A stretch of 64,000 bases of DNA from PALSA-129 sp963842505 (GCA_963842505.1 CAWJGZ010000001.1:1302001-1366000); one strand, 5' to 3'. Positions 26,901 through 34,891 are shown, counted from the stretch's first letter. Numbers and translations: made by a program. Notes: generated from the sequence alone by a model not told the origin.

Positions 26901-27698
26901 TCAGACGCCCTCCCCTTCGGCCCGCCCAGCTTCGGCTGCGGCGGGCTTTTCTGCTTCAAGGGCCTCCTTCATCAGGGCATCTTCCCACTCGCGGAAGCGG
27001 CCTTCCTTCACGTGCTCGAAGGTCGCGCCATTGTAGTCGCCGTCGCCCAGCACGGCTTGCTTGCCGGTGAGATTTTGCCAGCGCAGCACGATGACGTCCA
27101 CGTATTTCGGGTCCAGTTCGATGCCCAGGCAGGCGCGCTCGGTCAGTTCCGCGGCAGCGAGAGTTGTACCCGACCCGAGGAACGGATCGTAGACCAGTTG
27201 GCCCCGCTTGAGGTGGTTTAGGATCGGGCGCCGCATCAACTCGACCGGCTTCTGGGTGGGGTGATCCTGTTTGACGTCGTCCGGGTCCTTCGAAGCGCCC
27301 ATTATGAATTTGGGTGATGGCGAATCCCAGACTGTGCTGTTCTCGCCGGCTTTCCCGAACCAGGGCGCGTTCTTCTTCCGGAGGTACCAACACGGTTCAT
27401 GAGCGTACCAATAGTGCGTGCGGGTCAAAACCGTCCGTAGCTTGTTCCAGATGATCTGCTGCGGGTACAGGAATCCAATGCGCACCAGCCCGTTGAGAAC
27501 TTCGCGCGTGAACACGCTCGCGTGCCGGGCCGCGATCTCATTGAACCTTTTACCATCCAACAGAACCGCACCGAGTACAAGACGCTCCGCATCGAGGTTG
27601 GCCGGCAATCCTTCCGGCATCAGCTCATCGGGCTCCACGATGGGGCGGACCTTGGATTTGGATGCACGCTCCCGCCGTGGTTGAGAGTCGGCGCTCAC
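26901..27698 (-). CDS. Chimeric DnaB-N / DNA methyltransferase lacking motif IV
   Basis: A protein of 265 residues. Residues ~30-58 (LPANLDAERLVLGAVLLDGK) are the start of a replicative-helicase DnaB amino-terminal domain. From about residue 59 (ARHASVFTREVLNGLVRIGF) the sequence is the carboxy two-thirds of an N4/N6 DNA methyltransferase: QQIIWNK, HYWYAHEPCWY, HPTQKPVELMRRPILNH, the S-adenosylmethionine motif DPFLGSGTT and CLGIELDPKYVDVIVLRW. In this motif order the catalytic DPPY (motif IV) should lie upstream; it is absent. The gene seems to be a deletion fusion and is probably inactive as a methylase. It overlaps the upstream gene by 4 bp. Confidence 0.8.
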   Translation of the reverse strand: MSADSQPRRERASKSKVRPIVEPDELMPEGLPANLDAERLVLGAVLLDGKRFNEIAARHASVFTREVLNGLVRIGFLYPQQIIWNKLRTVLTRTHYWYAHEPCWYLRKKNAPWFGKAGENSTVWDSPSPKFIMGASKDPDDVKQDHPTQKPVELMRRPILNHLKRGQLVYDPFLGSGTTLAAAELTERACLGIELDPKYVDVIVLRWQNLTGKQAVLGDGDYNGATFEHVKEGRFREWEDALMKEALEAEKPAAAEAGRAEGEGV

Positions 27699-28054
27699 TT
27701 GGACCTCCCCGGTCGATGCGGCTGGGCGGTGACCTGGGACTCGATAAGCATCCGCCGTGGCAGGCCGGCATGAACCTCAATCCTCCGAATCGTGCCGCAC
27801 TTCATTTCGTCCAGGCTTTTCAGCAAGCGGGCGATCTCATCGCTCACGGCGAAGTCCTGGAGGCTGAGTTCCGGCCGCGGCTCTTCGTCGGCATACAGCT
27901 TCACGTCTCTCAGGGTCACCGGCCAGGGATCGAAGACGGGCTCCGAGTGGCGGACCTCCAGATCCTCGATGCTGCCGTGGTTGATGGCCTGGCACAGACG
28001 CACCAGAGTCTGTCGCGTTGGCGAAAGGTCAGAGAGTCGTAAGGGCTTGGACAC
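27695..28054 (-). CDS. Conserved-looking hypothetical protein upstream of the methyltransferase chimera
   Basis: A protein of 119 residues. A GTG start at 28054 is preceded by a perfect AGGAGG with six-base spacing; the longer TTG start at 28078 is less likely. The sequence SKPLRLSDLSPTRQTLVRLC, then INHGSIEDLEVRHSEPVFDP and LSLQDFAVSDEIARLLKSLD, looks like a compact mixed alpha/beta protein. No family is recognised. Its last codons overlap the methyltransferase start (ATGA-type coupling), so the pair was once one functional unit. Confidence 0.65.
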   Translation of the reverse strand: MSKPLRLSDLSPTRQTLVRLCQAINHGSIEDLEVRHSEPVFDPWPVTLRDVKLYADEEPRPELSLQDFAVSDEIARLLKSLDEMKCGTIRRIEVHAGLPRRMLIESQVTAQPHRPGRSK

Positions 28055-28147
28055 AATGGGCCTCCTGCGTTGAATCAAGTGAATTGAAATGTTGGGGATA
28101 CCGCTTTAGCGGCTAAAGGAAAGTTCGGAACGTGCCGATTGAAGTGT

Positions 28148-28618
28148 ATGCGCCGAATTGTTTACGGTCTTCTGGTGGTTCTGTTTTTTGCGCTTCACGC
28201 TCCGGCCGCCGACCGGACCTACGGCTCTCGCAGCGTCGCCAGGTCGAAAGGCACCGTCAGCAAGGTGCGTTCTGTCGGCGGCCACGCCAGGACTGCATCT
28301 TCAAAATGCGCGACCTGCGAGCGAGACGCCAACGGGCGGATCAAGCTGAACCTGGCAACTCGGCGCGAGTTTCAAAGGCAGCATCCCTGCCCGGCCAACG
28401 GCAAGATGACCGGCACCTGCCCTGGTTATGTCGTGGACCATATCGCGGCCCCCAAGCGCGGCGGGCCGGACGAGAACGAGAAGTGCCGCGGGCCGCTTCT
28501 GGTGCCCGGCTTCAGCCCGCGTTCATCCCGCAGGTACGAAAGGCATCCCAATACCTCATCCTCGGTGGCTCCCGCCGCCGCGTCCATGACCTCCACGACA
28601 TGGCGCGCCTTGGGGTAG
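28148..28618 (+). CDS. Secreted HNH-type nuclease, 3' end replaced
   Basis: An ORF of 156 residues with a Sec signal (IVYGLLVVLFFALHAPAAD). The mature part has CATCERDANGRIKLNLATRR and FQRQHPCPANGKMTGTCPGY, then VVDHIAAPKRGGPDEN: the GY-V-VDH-I-x-x-KRGG core of small secreted HNH nucleases. Intact relatives continue with an Asn-Met-Gln-Trp-Gln block carrying the last HNH residue. Here the frame changes at ~28475 into sequence that is the antisense of another gene. The protein is therefore truncated and probably inactive. A 7-bp hairpin (CTTTAGC G GCTAAAG) lies at 28104-28118 in its leader. Confidence 0.6.
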   Translation: MRRIVYGLLVVLFFALHAPAADRTYGSRSVARSKGTVSKVRSVGGHARTASSKCATCERDANGRIKLNLATRREFQRQHPCPANGKMTGTCPGYVVDHIAAPKRGGPDENEKCRGPLLVPGFSPRSSRRYERHPNTSSSVAPAAASMTSTTWRALG

Positions 28619-28647
28619 ACCTTTTCGTCGTCCGAGCCGGCCATCAT
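28426..28647 (-). pseudogene. Hypothetical gene fragment fused tail-to-tail with the HNH gene
   Basis: The minus-strand frame from 28647 reads as real protein for about 55 residues (MAGSDDEKVYPKARHVVEVM, EDEVLGCLSYLRDERGLKPG, then TRSGPRHFS). It then runs antisense through the HNH core and loses protein character. The best reading is that a rearrangement joined the 5' part of this gene to the 5' part of the HNH gene, head-on, near 28470-28478. Family unknown. Confidence 0.45.
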
Positions 28648-28719
28648 GTACAGCGCAAGCGCCTCGCGTAATCGCGGGTATTGTTTGCATTTCGGCGGCG
28701 GCGAACTGTGTACAGGCGG

Positions 28720-29826
28720 TTATCTCTCTAATTTCGATCCTTGGGCGGCGGAGGCCTCCGGCATCATAGGCGCGTCGAGCATGCCTTTCGAGGTGTAATC
28801 GAACGGCACGACGCGATAGCGGTAGATCATGCCGTGATCGCCCACCACATAACCCCGGTCTGGAGTTGGCAGGCTGAAAGAGACTACGGGCGCGGGGAAG
28901 TGAACCTCGCGCGAGGTCCAGTGCTTCCCACCATCGATGGTATAGGCCCAGGTTCCGCCGAGGCAGGACCAACCCACTTCGCGGCCGGCAAATTTGACCT
29001 TGGGATAACCCTGCGCGAGGTGGGCAATCACGCCCTGCCAGGTCTGACCCCCGTCGGTGGTTCGGTACAACCCGGAGCGGATTTCGTAGCCGGTGTTCGC
29101 ATCGAGGAAAAACGTATTCCAGACGCGTTGATCGCCCGGTTCCTCGGGCCCCACAAGAACATTCCAGATTTCTCCGCCATCTTCCGTCTTTGCCGTGATT
29201 CGTTGCTCACCCATGGCATACCCCACCGTTGCAGTCGGAAAATGAAGAGTTGAAAGATCACAGTCTTTTTCCTGCGTCAATCCCTGAACTTCCATTTTTG
29301 CGTGGCAGGTGAATGTCTGCTTCCAGCTCGTACCGCCATCGTTTGTCGCCAAGATCTTCCCCCCGTAGACACGGAATCCTTTCAAGTCGGAAACGAAAAA
29401 TACGTCTCCCCGAATGTCCCCACTGACCTGCTGCCAGGACGCGCCATCGGTGGTACGAAATAGAGTGTTCCACGCCTGAGCCCAGCCGTGAGTTGCGTCG
29501 GCAAAGAACAGACGTTTGAGCTCCGAGCCTTGCGCGTGGGGATCACCACCGAGCTCTGCAGACCAGCTATTACCCCCATCCTTGGTGTGCAGGATAGTCC
29601 CGGCCGCGCCGGATACCCAGCCTTCATCTTTACTGACAAAATAGACATCGAAGAGATACAGATCCTCTTTATAATTTATCGGCTCCCAAATCGCTTTGAA
29701 TTTCGGCTGTGCAGTCTTGCCACCAGTGGATGCTTTTGTTGGAGCAACGCGCGATTGCGGCGTTTGCCCTGCTGCGGCGCATACACAGCCAACAAGGCCG
29801 CCGAACAACCAGATCAATCTTTTCAT
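28720..29826 (-). CDS. Secreted BNR/YCF48-like beta-propeller protein
   Basis: A protein of 368 residues. The ATG at 29826 has GGAGG seven bases upstream. Sec signal (LIWLFGGLVGCVCAAAG), then repeated blades of the photosystem II stability factor/YCF48 and BNR type: DEGWVSGAAGTILHTKDGG, THGWAQAWNTLFRTTDGASW, GKILATNDGGTSWKQTF, GLYRTTDGGQTWQGV, TWAYTIDGGKHWTS. The Asp-Gly-Gly-x-x-Trp turns recur about five times. In non-photosynthetic bacteria such propellers are exported binding or sialidase-like folds. No catalytic residues are evident. Its 5' end lies 84 bp from the IS left end. Confidence 0.85.
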   Translation of the reverse strand: MKRLIWLFGGLVGCVCAAAGQTPQSRVAPTKASTGGKTAQPKFKAIWEPINYKEDLYLFDVYFVSKDEGWVSGAAGTILHTKDGGNSWSAELGGDPHAQGSELKRLFFADATHGWAQAWNTLFRTTDGASWQQVSGDIRGDVFFVSDLKGFRVYGGKILATNDGGTSWKQTFTCHAKMEVQGLTQEKDCDLSTLHFPTATVGYAMGEQRITAKTEDGGEIWNVLVGPEEPGDQRVWNTFFLDANTGYEIRSGLYRTTDGGQTWQGVIAHLAQGYPKVKFAGREVGWSCLGGTWAYTIDGGKHWTSREVHFPAPVVSFSLPTPDRGYVVGDHGMIYRYRVVPFDYTSKGMLDAPMMPEASAAQGSKLER

Positions 29827-29909
29827 GTACCCTCCTGGCCGGATTTCCATCTCGACGGGTGTCGATCAGTATACACCCAGGCGCTTTCCTTGGTGCTCCC
29901 ACGAATTGG

Positions 29910-29964
29910 GTCATCTAAAATGTCACCCAAGGAGTATTGGTTGGGTCAAATGAAAAAGTAACCG
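29910..29964 (+). repeat. IS left terminal inverted repeat
   Basis: Begins GTCATCTAAAATG. Its inner part TTGGGTCAAATGAAA, then AAGTAACCG, pairs with the reverse complement of the right end with only a few changes. Confidence 0.75.
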
Positions 29965-30012
29965 GGAGCGTGAGGCCTAACAGGCATTCGGCGGTATGCC
30001 GAAGGGTCTGAC

Positions 30013-31254
30013 ATGGACATGCGCTCGCGTGAGCAATACCTGGAAAGTGTCCGTCAGGAATACCGGCAGGCGAGCCGGAAGCAAAAGACCAAGCTGCTGA
30101 ACGAAGCGCGGAGACGCACTGGTTTGAATCGCAAGGTGCTGATCCGGAAACTGGCGCATCCAGCGAAGGCGAGGCCGGCAGGCAAACGCCGACCGCGGAG
30201 TGCGACCTACGGCCCAGAGGTGGTGACGGTGTTGGTGAAGTTGTGGGAGTTGTTCGACTACCCCTGTGGCCAGCGCCTGGTGCCGGCGGTACGGGCGGAA
30301 TTGGGCCGATTGCGGAAGAGCCAGGAAATCCGCTGCAGTAACGAGATCGCCGCGAAACTGGAGCGGATCTCGCCGAAGACTGCGGATCGCCTGCTGGCGC
30401 GCGAGAAACAAGTGCGGCATCTGAAGCGGCACCGTAATCCGGCGTCGCATGGCTTGCTGTACCAGCGCATTCCGGTGAAGGTAGCAGCGGAATGGGACAC
30501 CCGAGAGGTGGGCAATCTGCAGATCGATTACGTAGAGCACTGTGGGCGATCGAACGGCGGAGAGTATGTCCACACGCTCTCGGCGGCGGATATCGCCAGC
30601 GGCTGGTGGGAAGGGGAGGCGATCGGATCGCGCAGCCAGCAGGCCACCAAAGAGGGGATGGAAGCGATCCGGGCGCGATTGCCGTTTCGGATTAAGGAGG
30701 TGCATTCGGACAACGACAGCGGGATGATCAACGATCTACTTTGGGGCTACTGTCGCGGTGCGGGGATCAAAATGTCGCGTTCGCGGCCGTACCAAAAGAA
30801 CGACAACGCCTGGGTGGAGCAGCGCAACTGGACGCACGTGCGGAAGGTGGTGGGTTACCAGCGGCTGGATACGACGGCGGAGTTGCGCGCCTTACGCGAA
30901 CTGTATGAACGGTTGCGTTTGTACAAGAATTTCTTTCAACCCACGATGAAGCTGAAGGCGAAGACGCGGATCGGCGGCAAGATTCATCGGCAATACGATC
31001 AGCCACGGACACCCTATCAGCGTCTGTTGGAGTCGGGACAGTTGAGTGGGAAGGCGGAAAAACAACTGCGGCGCGTGTACGGCTCGTTGAATGTGGCCGA
31101 GCTTCAGAGGGCCATCGAACAGTTGAAAGACCGGCTGTGGGCCTTATTGGTGGACAAGCAAACCACCGTTCCGCGGCCGGCCAGGCGGATGCCGCTGCAA
31201 GCCGTCAGCGCCATCGTCCGACGGAGCAAGGAAAGGCGAGTGGGGAGTCAATAA
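30013..31254 (+). CDS. IS transposase with integrase (rve) DDE core
   Basis: A protein of 413 residues. The amino-terminal part is a helical DNA-binding region (SREQYLESVRQEYRQASRKQ, RRTGLNRKVLIRKLAH). The catalytic core shows the three acidic residues: Asp in NLQIDYVEHC, Asp in VHSDNDSGMI and Glu in NDNAWVEQRNW. This is an integrase-catalytic-domain transposase of the IS481/ISNCY kind; I cannot name the exact IS. It is intact and full length, so the element may still move. It sits between matching terminal repeats. Confidence 0.88.
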   Translation: MDMRSREQYLESVRQEYRQASRKQKTKLLNEARRRTGLNRKVLIRKLAHPAKARPAGKRRPRSATYGPEVVTVLVKLWELFDYPCGQRLVPAVRAELGRLRKSQEIRCSNEIAAKLERISPKTADRLLAREKQVRHLKRHRNPASHGLLYQRIPVKVAAEWDTREVGNLQIDYVEHCGRSNGGEYVHTLSAADIASGWWEGEAIGSRSQQATKEGMEAIRARLPFRIKEVHSDNDSGMINDLLWGYCRGAGIKMSRSRPYQKNDNAWVEQRNWTHVRKVVGYQRLDTTAELRALRELYERLRLYKNFFQPTMKLKAKTRIGGKIHRQYDQPRTPYQRLLESGQLSGKAEKQLRRVYGSLNVAELQRAIEQLKDRLWALLVDKQTTVPRPARRMPLQAVSAIVRRSKERRVGSQ

Positions 31255-31258
31255 GGAA

Positions 31259-31279
31259 GCCGGGCAAAAGCGGCCCGGC
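31259..31279 (+). terminator. GC hairpin after the transposase
   Basis: GCCGGGC, 7-nt loop, GCCCGGC: a perfect 7-bp stem 5 bases after the transposase stop. There is no strong T-tract, so intrinsic termination is uncertain. Confidence 0.4.
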
Positions 31280-31516
31280 TGGCGTCGCGCTTTATTTATC
31301 CGAAGACCGCTGCTCGGGAAGTTCACCAAAGCAGATGGGGGTAGAAAAACCAAAACCCCCAGAACGGGCATCTCGTGGCCCGGTTTGACTGGGGGCTTGG
31401 CGCCGTCTGCTTTGGAGCCACCTCCGTCGCAGCGGTCTTCGGATCTGCCCCAGGGAGCGCGACTCCCCCGGAACATCGATTCCACTTTACGAAAGGAGAA
31501 AAAGCGGCCAAGCTCT

Positions 31517-31572
31517 CGGTTACTCTTTCAATTGACCCAACAGGTCATCGTTCGGTTACCGCATTAAATGAC
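31517..31572 (-). repeat. IS right terminal inverted repeat
   Basis: Read on the minus strand it starts GTCATTTAATG, carries an internal GGTAACCGAACGATGACC subrepeat, then TTGGGTCAATTGAAA and GAGTAACCG, matching the left end. Confidence 0.75.
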
Positions 31573-31975
31573 TTGACAGGCCCACGTGCGACACTCCACG
31601 TGCGACGGCCTGACATTATCAAAGTGGCGTGACATTCCACGTGCGGCATCCTCGCGCGAGCGGCGGCATCCAGAAACAATCGGCCAAGCCGGGCAAACGG
31701 GCCAATCTTCGAAGTGGTTCCTGCAATCCCCCGGCGCTTGTGGTCGTTCAGGTGAGTTGCTTGGCGATGATCAGCTTCCTTCGCTTGACAAAGAGGGCTT
31801 TTCAAACGAGGCTTGACAGCTTCTCCAGGCAAGGCTAAATCGGCGGCAGCCAGGGTGTATACTCATTGGCAATCGGCAGCAGGAATGGCGACCCGGGCTT
31901 CCACGCCAGGCAGCCATGCCGGTGGCATGGCCGATATGTTGCAATAGCGGCTCAGATGTCCAGCACGGTGCCACA
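31573..31975. other. Gap with repeated CACGTGCG words
   Basis: No supported gene. Just outside the IS right end, CACGTGCG occurs three times (31583, 31597, 31638), the first two inside an imperfect inverted repeat TGACAGGCC...GGCCTGACA (31574-31614). The rest is featureless. Confidence 0.45.
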
Positions 31976-32260
31976 ATGAACGAACTCCTGATGCACTACA
32001 AGAGCTTGCCTCGACTGGAGCTACAACGCCAGCTACGGAAGCTGACGGGAATCGAACAGTTGTACTTGTGGGAGTACATCGGCCTGGGTTGGTTCCTTCA
32101 GGAAGTGCGCGCCAATATGACTTGGGCAACACACCTTGGGGTCAAAGCAGGCGACGTGATTGGATATCGTGTCACTGCCGGTGAGGTCATGGGTGCGGCT
32201 CTCGGCGACCTCATGAATGTCGAAACCCAGGACCCACCGTATCCCGACCCTTTCAAATAA
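31976..32260 (+). CDS. Small hypothetical protein
   Basis: A protein of 94 residues opening MNELLMHYKSLPRLELQRQL. A helical first half (RKLTGIEQLYLWEYIGLGWF) is followed by an alpha/beta-like second half (GVKAGDVIGYRVTAGEVMGA, ALGDLMNVETQDPP). Aromatic and hydrophobic patterning support a real protein. No ribosome-binding site stands out and no family is recognised. It is surrounded by mobile-element debris. Confidence 0.4.
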   Translation: MNELLMHYKSLPRLELQRQLRKLTGIEQLYLWEYIGLGWFLQEVRANMTWATHLGVKAGDVIGYRVTAGEVMGAALGDLMNVETQDPPYPDPFK

Positions 32261-32457
32261 CTGCTGACCACTCAAAATCCGCAGCTCCCTTGCCCTCCCG
32301 GCTTCAAACGGCTAAAGCGGAAGGGGAGATTCTGCGGTTCGTCCTTGGCCGTGGAGTTCAAGATATTGATTTGATTGTGCCTTTGGTAGAACGATCATGC
32401 TGCGGCCCGTAGCCTCACGGGCATTCTGTGGACCCTTTGGAAAGTGCAGTTGATACC

Positions 32458-32475
32458 TGCACGGGTGTCCGTGCA
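32458..32475. repeat. Perfect 7-bp hairpin
   Basis: TGCACGG GTGT CCGTGCA. It lies just outside the 3' end of the serine-recombinase remnant, and could be a terminator stem without T-tract or part of an end sequence. Confidence 0.35.
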
Positions 32476-32478
32476 TGA

Positions 32479-32800
32479 CTAAACTGCACTCGGGAACCGG
32501 TGAGTCACGGTCACAACGTTCTCCCGTTGTGCGCCATTTCGAATCGTCTCAATCCGAATGCCGCCCACCAGCAATTCGACCAACTGGCGCTTTCGCTCGA
32601 AGGTCAACGGCTGGTCCAGCCGCTTCCGTAGCCGCGTAAGAAGGGCCTCTGCGCTCTCCAGTCCGCTTCTCGGGTACGTTGCGCTGCTGGAACTCTTCCC
32701 ACTCCTTCGCGGCCTCGTTGTCCTGCATACGCGCGTACATTTCCTGGTGGTTCGGATCGAGCTATGGCACGGGCGCGCGCGCTCAGAACAGGTTACGGCA
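32479..32800 (-). pseudogene. Serine site-specific recombinase, carboxy-terminal remnant
   Basis: The last ~50 codons read LLTRLRKRLDQPLTFERKRQ, LVELLVGGIRIETI, then ENVVTVTHRF before the stop at 32479. This is the typical carboxy end of large serine recombinases. Just upstream the sense sequence lies in another frame (MYARMQDNEAAKEWEEFQQR), a coiled-coil piece of the same protein, so a frameshift separates them near 32660. The catalytic amino-terminal resolvase domain is missing. Upstream it abuts a fragment of a terminase-like gene. Confidence 0.6.
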
Positions 32801-32834
32801 CTCCGTCGGCCGGGAGATGCGACGTGTGGGTATG

Positions 32835-32960
32835 ACGCAGGAAATATCACCGACGCGTCCTTGTTGCCGATCTCTGCCTTGATGACGCCAGCCAGTTACC
32901 GCAGCGGTAGTGGTAGCCCGAACTTTGGCATTTTGGAGCAACTGGCTTGGGGGCATTGGA
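32835..32960 (-). pseudogene. Fragment of terminase-small-subunit-like gene (copy 1)
   Basis: On the minus strand this region matches, at DNA level by eye, the plus-strand segment at about 35,120-35,225. Shared words include TTGCAAAATGCC-like, CTGCGGTA, GGCTGGCG, ATCAAAG and GAGATCGG-AACAAGG. It yields LLQNAKV and, in a shifted frame, GVIKAEIGNKDASV. It is broken by frameshifts and small deletions. Confidence 0.45.
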
Positions 32961-33106
32961 ACTGTTGGGCCGCAGGCTGGGTTGGTAGGACATACCTGTG
33001 CCGGTGTCCTGAGCAAGAACCGTTGCCGCAATCAGGAAACAACAGAGAGCCGCTTTCAATAGATTGTGATTTGTCATATTTGTTGCCTCACCTTCGCTGT
33101 TCGTCA

Positions 33107-33742
33107 TTACCTCACTCCCTCGTCCACGCGCGCCTTGTCCGATTCACGAAGGGTGCTGGTAAACTCGACTCCAGTCCGGCGCGTCAGCGTGCTCATGAAT
33201 CCCCTGATGGTGTGTTTGGCCCGGCCCGTCTCTTCCTGTATGGCTTCCAGCGTCGCGCCGCCCTTGCGCTGGATCATGGCAATCACCGTGGCCATCTTGC
33301 TGCCCTCGCGCGGGGCTTTCGGCTCGCCGGCCGACTTGGATGCTTTTGGCGACTTGGCGGCCTTGGTTTTCGATGCGCGCTCGCGTCGCGGGGTATTCGA
33401 GAGCAATCCGGCTTTCGCCTTCTTGAGCGCGGCGAGCGCGGCGCAGGCGGCCGGTGCCTGGATGCTGGCTTCGTTTGCCGGCGGCAGGCCGGTCGGCAGC
33501 AGCACCTGGATCGCGTCCCAGATGCGTGCCGTGGCGATGACGCGGTTCTCGAACTTCTTGACCGGCTTCAGCTCGTCAAACCCGGGCGTGCCGGCGAAGC
33601 TGTTCCAGGTCTCGACCAACCGGCTGATGGGCCACTCGGCGGTGGCGGTGGTTAATTCCTTCTCGGTCGTGAACGCGACCAGGCCATCGTGGCTGGCCGG
33701 GTTGTTTTCGTGCGCGGTGATGTTGTTGTCCGTATCGATCAT
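33107..33742 (-). CDS. DUF3489 protein, intact
   Basis: A protein of 211 residues from the ATG at 33742 (an upstream start at 33769 would add MRKRVKIIF). Residues ~25-110 contain a conserved-looking region (WPISRLVETWNSFAGTPGFD, ELKPVKKFENRVIATARIWD). A Lys/Ala/Ser-rich linker (RERASKTKAAKSPKASKSAG) leads to the carboxy-terminal DUF3489 domain (GSKMATVIAMIQRKGGATLE, AIQEETGRAKHTIRGFMSTL). This is the unbroken version of what the palindrome interrupts at 26,768. The domain looks like a winged helix. DNA binding is suspected but unproven; it is commonly found in accessory DNA. Confidence 0.75.
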   Translation of the reverse strand: MIDTDNNITAHENNPASHDGLVAFTTEKELTTATAEWPISRLVETWNSFAGTPGFDELKPVKKFENRVIATARIWDAIQVLLPTGLPPANEASIQAPAACAALAALKKAKAGLLSNTPRRERASKTKAAKSPKASKSAGEPKAPREGSKMATVIAMIQRKGGATLEAIQEETGRAKHTIRGFMSTLTRRTGVEFTSTLRESDKARVDEGVR

Positions 33743-34200
33743 GAAAATTATTTTTACTCTTTTCCGCATGCCGGCCCGTAACACCTGCCGGCCTGCATCA
33801 ACATTCCTCACTCCGGAGCCGGACACGATCCAGGCAATTCTGCTGAGAGCCGAAAGATTCTTTCGATGAAAAGGCGATGGTTGCGGCGCGTGCGCCGCGG
33901 GTTGCCGACGCTTCCGGGAGTCTTCCCCGCGCTGGCCTCCTGCTCGAAGCGATACGTTCCCCTTCCCTGCTACAGGTCTGAAATGAAGCGCACGCCACGC
34001 GTTGCCGAGGTTGTCAAACTGGAACGACAGCGCAGCGCTGCTAGCCCAGGAACGCCAGAAGCGTGCCAGGCGGTAATGGCTCAGCTTCGCAAATGCGTCT
34101 GGATTCCAAAGTGGGGCCATTGTGTGGGCCCATGGCATCGAAACCGCCGTGCTACGGGCGCGGCAACTAGAAATCAGCCGACGCTTTCGCGGGGGAGTCA
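33743..34200. other. Gene-free gap
   Basis: No supported gene on either strand. The minus-strand frame upstream of the DUF3489 start is continuous but is Arg/Ser-rich filler. Confidence 0.4.
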
Positions 34201-34488
34201 TCAATTCCAGGTACTCTGCAAGGCATACTTCAGCACGTCGCGCGCGGTGAAGTCTCGAGAAGTCGAATCGATGAAGTCCAGTCGTTGATGCATTTGATCA
34301 AGATCACGACCCCGCCGCTCGAGTACCGAACCCAACTCGTCAGTATCACGGCGCGGCTCAAGCAGCGCACTCGCCAGTTCCATCAGCGTGTCGGCGACCT
34401 CATCGGAATAAGGACAGCAAGCCCCGCGTGCTGCGATGCGGCTGATTAGCGTGAGGCACCTGCTGGTTAGTTCGAGATTCTTATCCAT
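34201..34488 (-). CDS. Small helical hypothetical protein
   Basis: A protein of 95 residues. A strong GGAGG lies eight bases before the ATG at 34488. The sequence is helical with paired Cys (ARGACCPYSDEVADTLMELA) and ends MHQRLDFIDSTSRDFTARDV. No family is recognised. It follows a methyltransferase remnant (34521-34697) on the same strand with 32 bp between, suggesting both came with the same element. Confidence 0.6.
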   Translation of the reverse strand: MDKNLELTSRCLTLISRIAARGACCPYSDEVADTLMELASALLEPRRDTDELGSVLERRGRDLDQMHQRLDFIDSTSRDFTARDVLKYALQSTWN

Positions 34489-34520
34489 TTTTCAACCTCC
34501 GTAGAATTTCGGGTTGTTTT

Positions 34521-34697
34521 TCATACTGCGACGTCCACTCGTTCGGCTTTCAATTGCTCGAACGTCCGGCCGTTGCCGTCGAGGGTTGCCTTGCTGCTGG
34601 TGAGTTGCTGCCAGCGTTCGACCACCACAGTTTGGCCATCGCCGCGTTTTGCATCGCGTTTGTGTTCTCCCACAAGAACAGTGCGTTCACTGTCCAA
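34521..34697 (-). pseudogene. DNA methyltransferase carboxy-terminal remnant
   Basis: A 58-codon minus-strand frame reading RGDGQTVVVERWQQLTSSKA, then GNGRTFEQLKAERVDVAV before the stop at 34521. It parallels the end of the methyltransferase chimera (VLRWQNLTGKQA...GATFEHVKEGR at 27,050). Only the last portion after the SAM motif survives. No proper start; a TTG at 34697 begins the open frame. Confidence 0.5.
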
Positions 34698-34741
34698 AAA
34701 CTCTCAGAGCGGCCACATTTATTTTTCTTTGCCGCAGTTGA

Positions 34742-34891
34742 TCCCTACGACTCACGGATCGGGCACACACCAGGCTGCTGATTGAGATCCGGCACACCCA
34801 TCATCGAACCTATCGGGACGAACTGCGCCACCGGCTGACGTTGGTGGAGAGCCTGCTTGAGCGCTGCGGACTCTCCATGAGCGCCGGCTAG
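34742..34891 (+). pseudogene. Helical protein fragment of unknown family
   Basis: An open frame without ATG reading TRLLIEIRHTHHRTYRDELR, then HRLTLVESLLERCGLSMSAG and a stop. The amphipathic pattern suggests the end of a once-real gene. It directly follows the methyltransferase remnant on the other strand. The family is not recognised. Confidence 0.25.

Larger units (their letters stand above)
29910..31572 (+). mobile_element. Complete insertion sequence with ~55-bp terminal inverted repeats
   Basis: About 1.66 kb bounded by imperfect inverted repeats (29910-29964 and 31517-31572). Both ends begin GTCAT and share an inner block TTGGGTCAA-TGAAA-AGTAACCG. One gene, a DDE transposase, fills most of it. 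No clear target-site duplication could be read next to the ends. A GC hairpin (31259-31279) follows the transposase stop. Confidence 0.75.

Noticed and set aside
31144..31485. Minus-strand 113-codon frame at the IS 3' end
   Set aside because: Antisense to the transposase end and continuing into non-coding IS sequence; no protein character.
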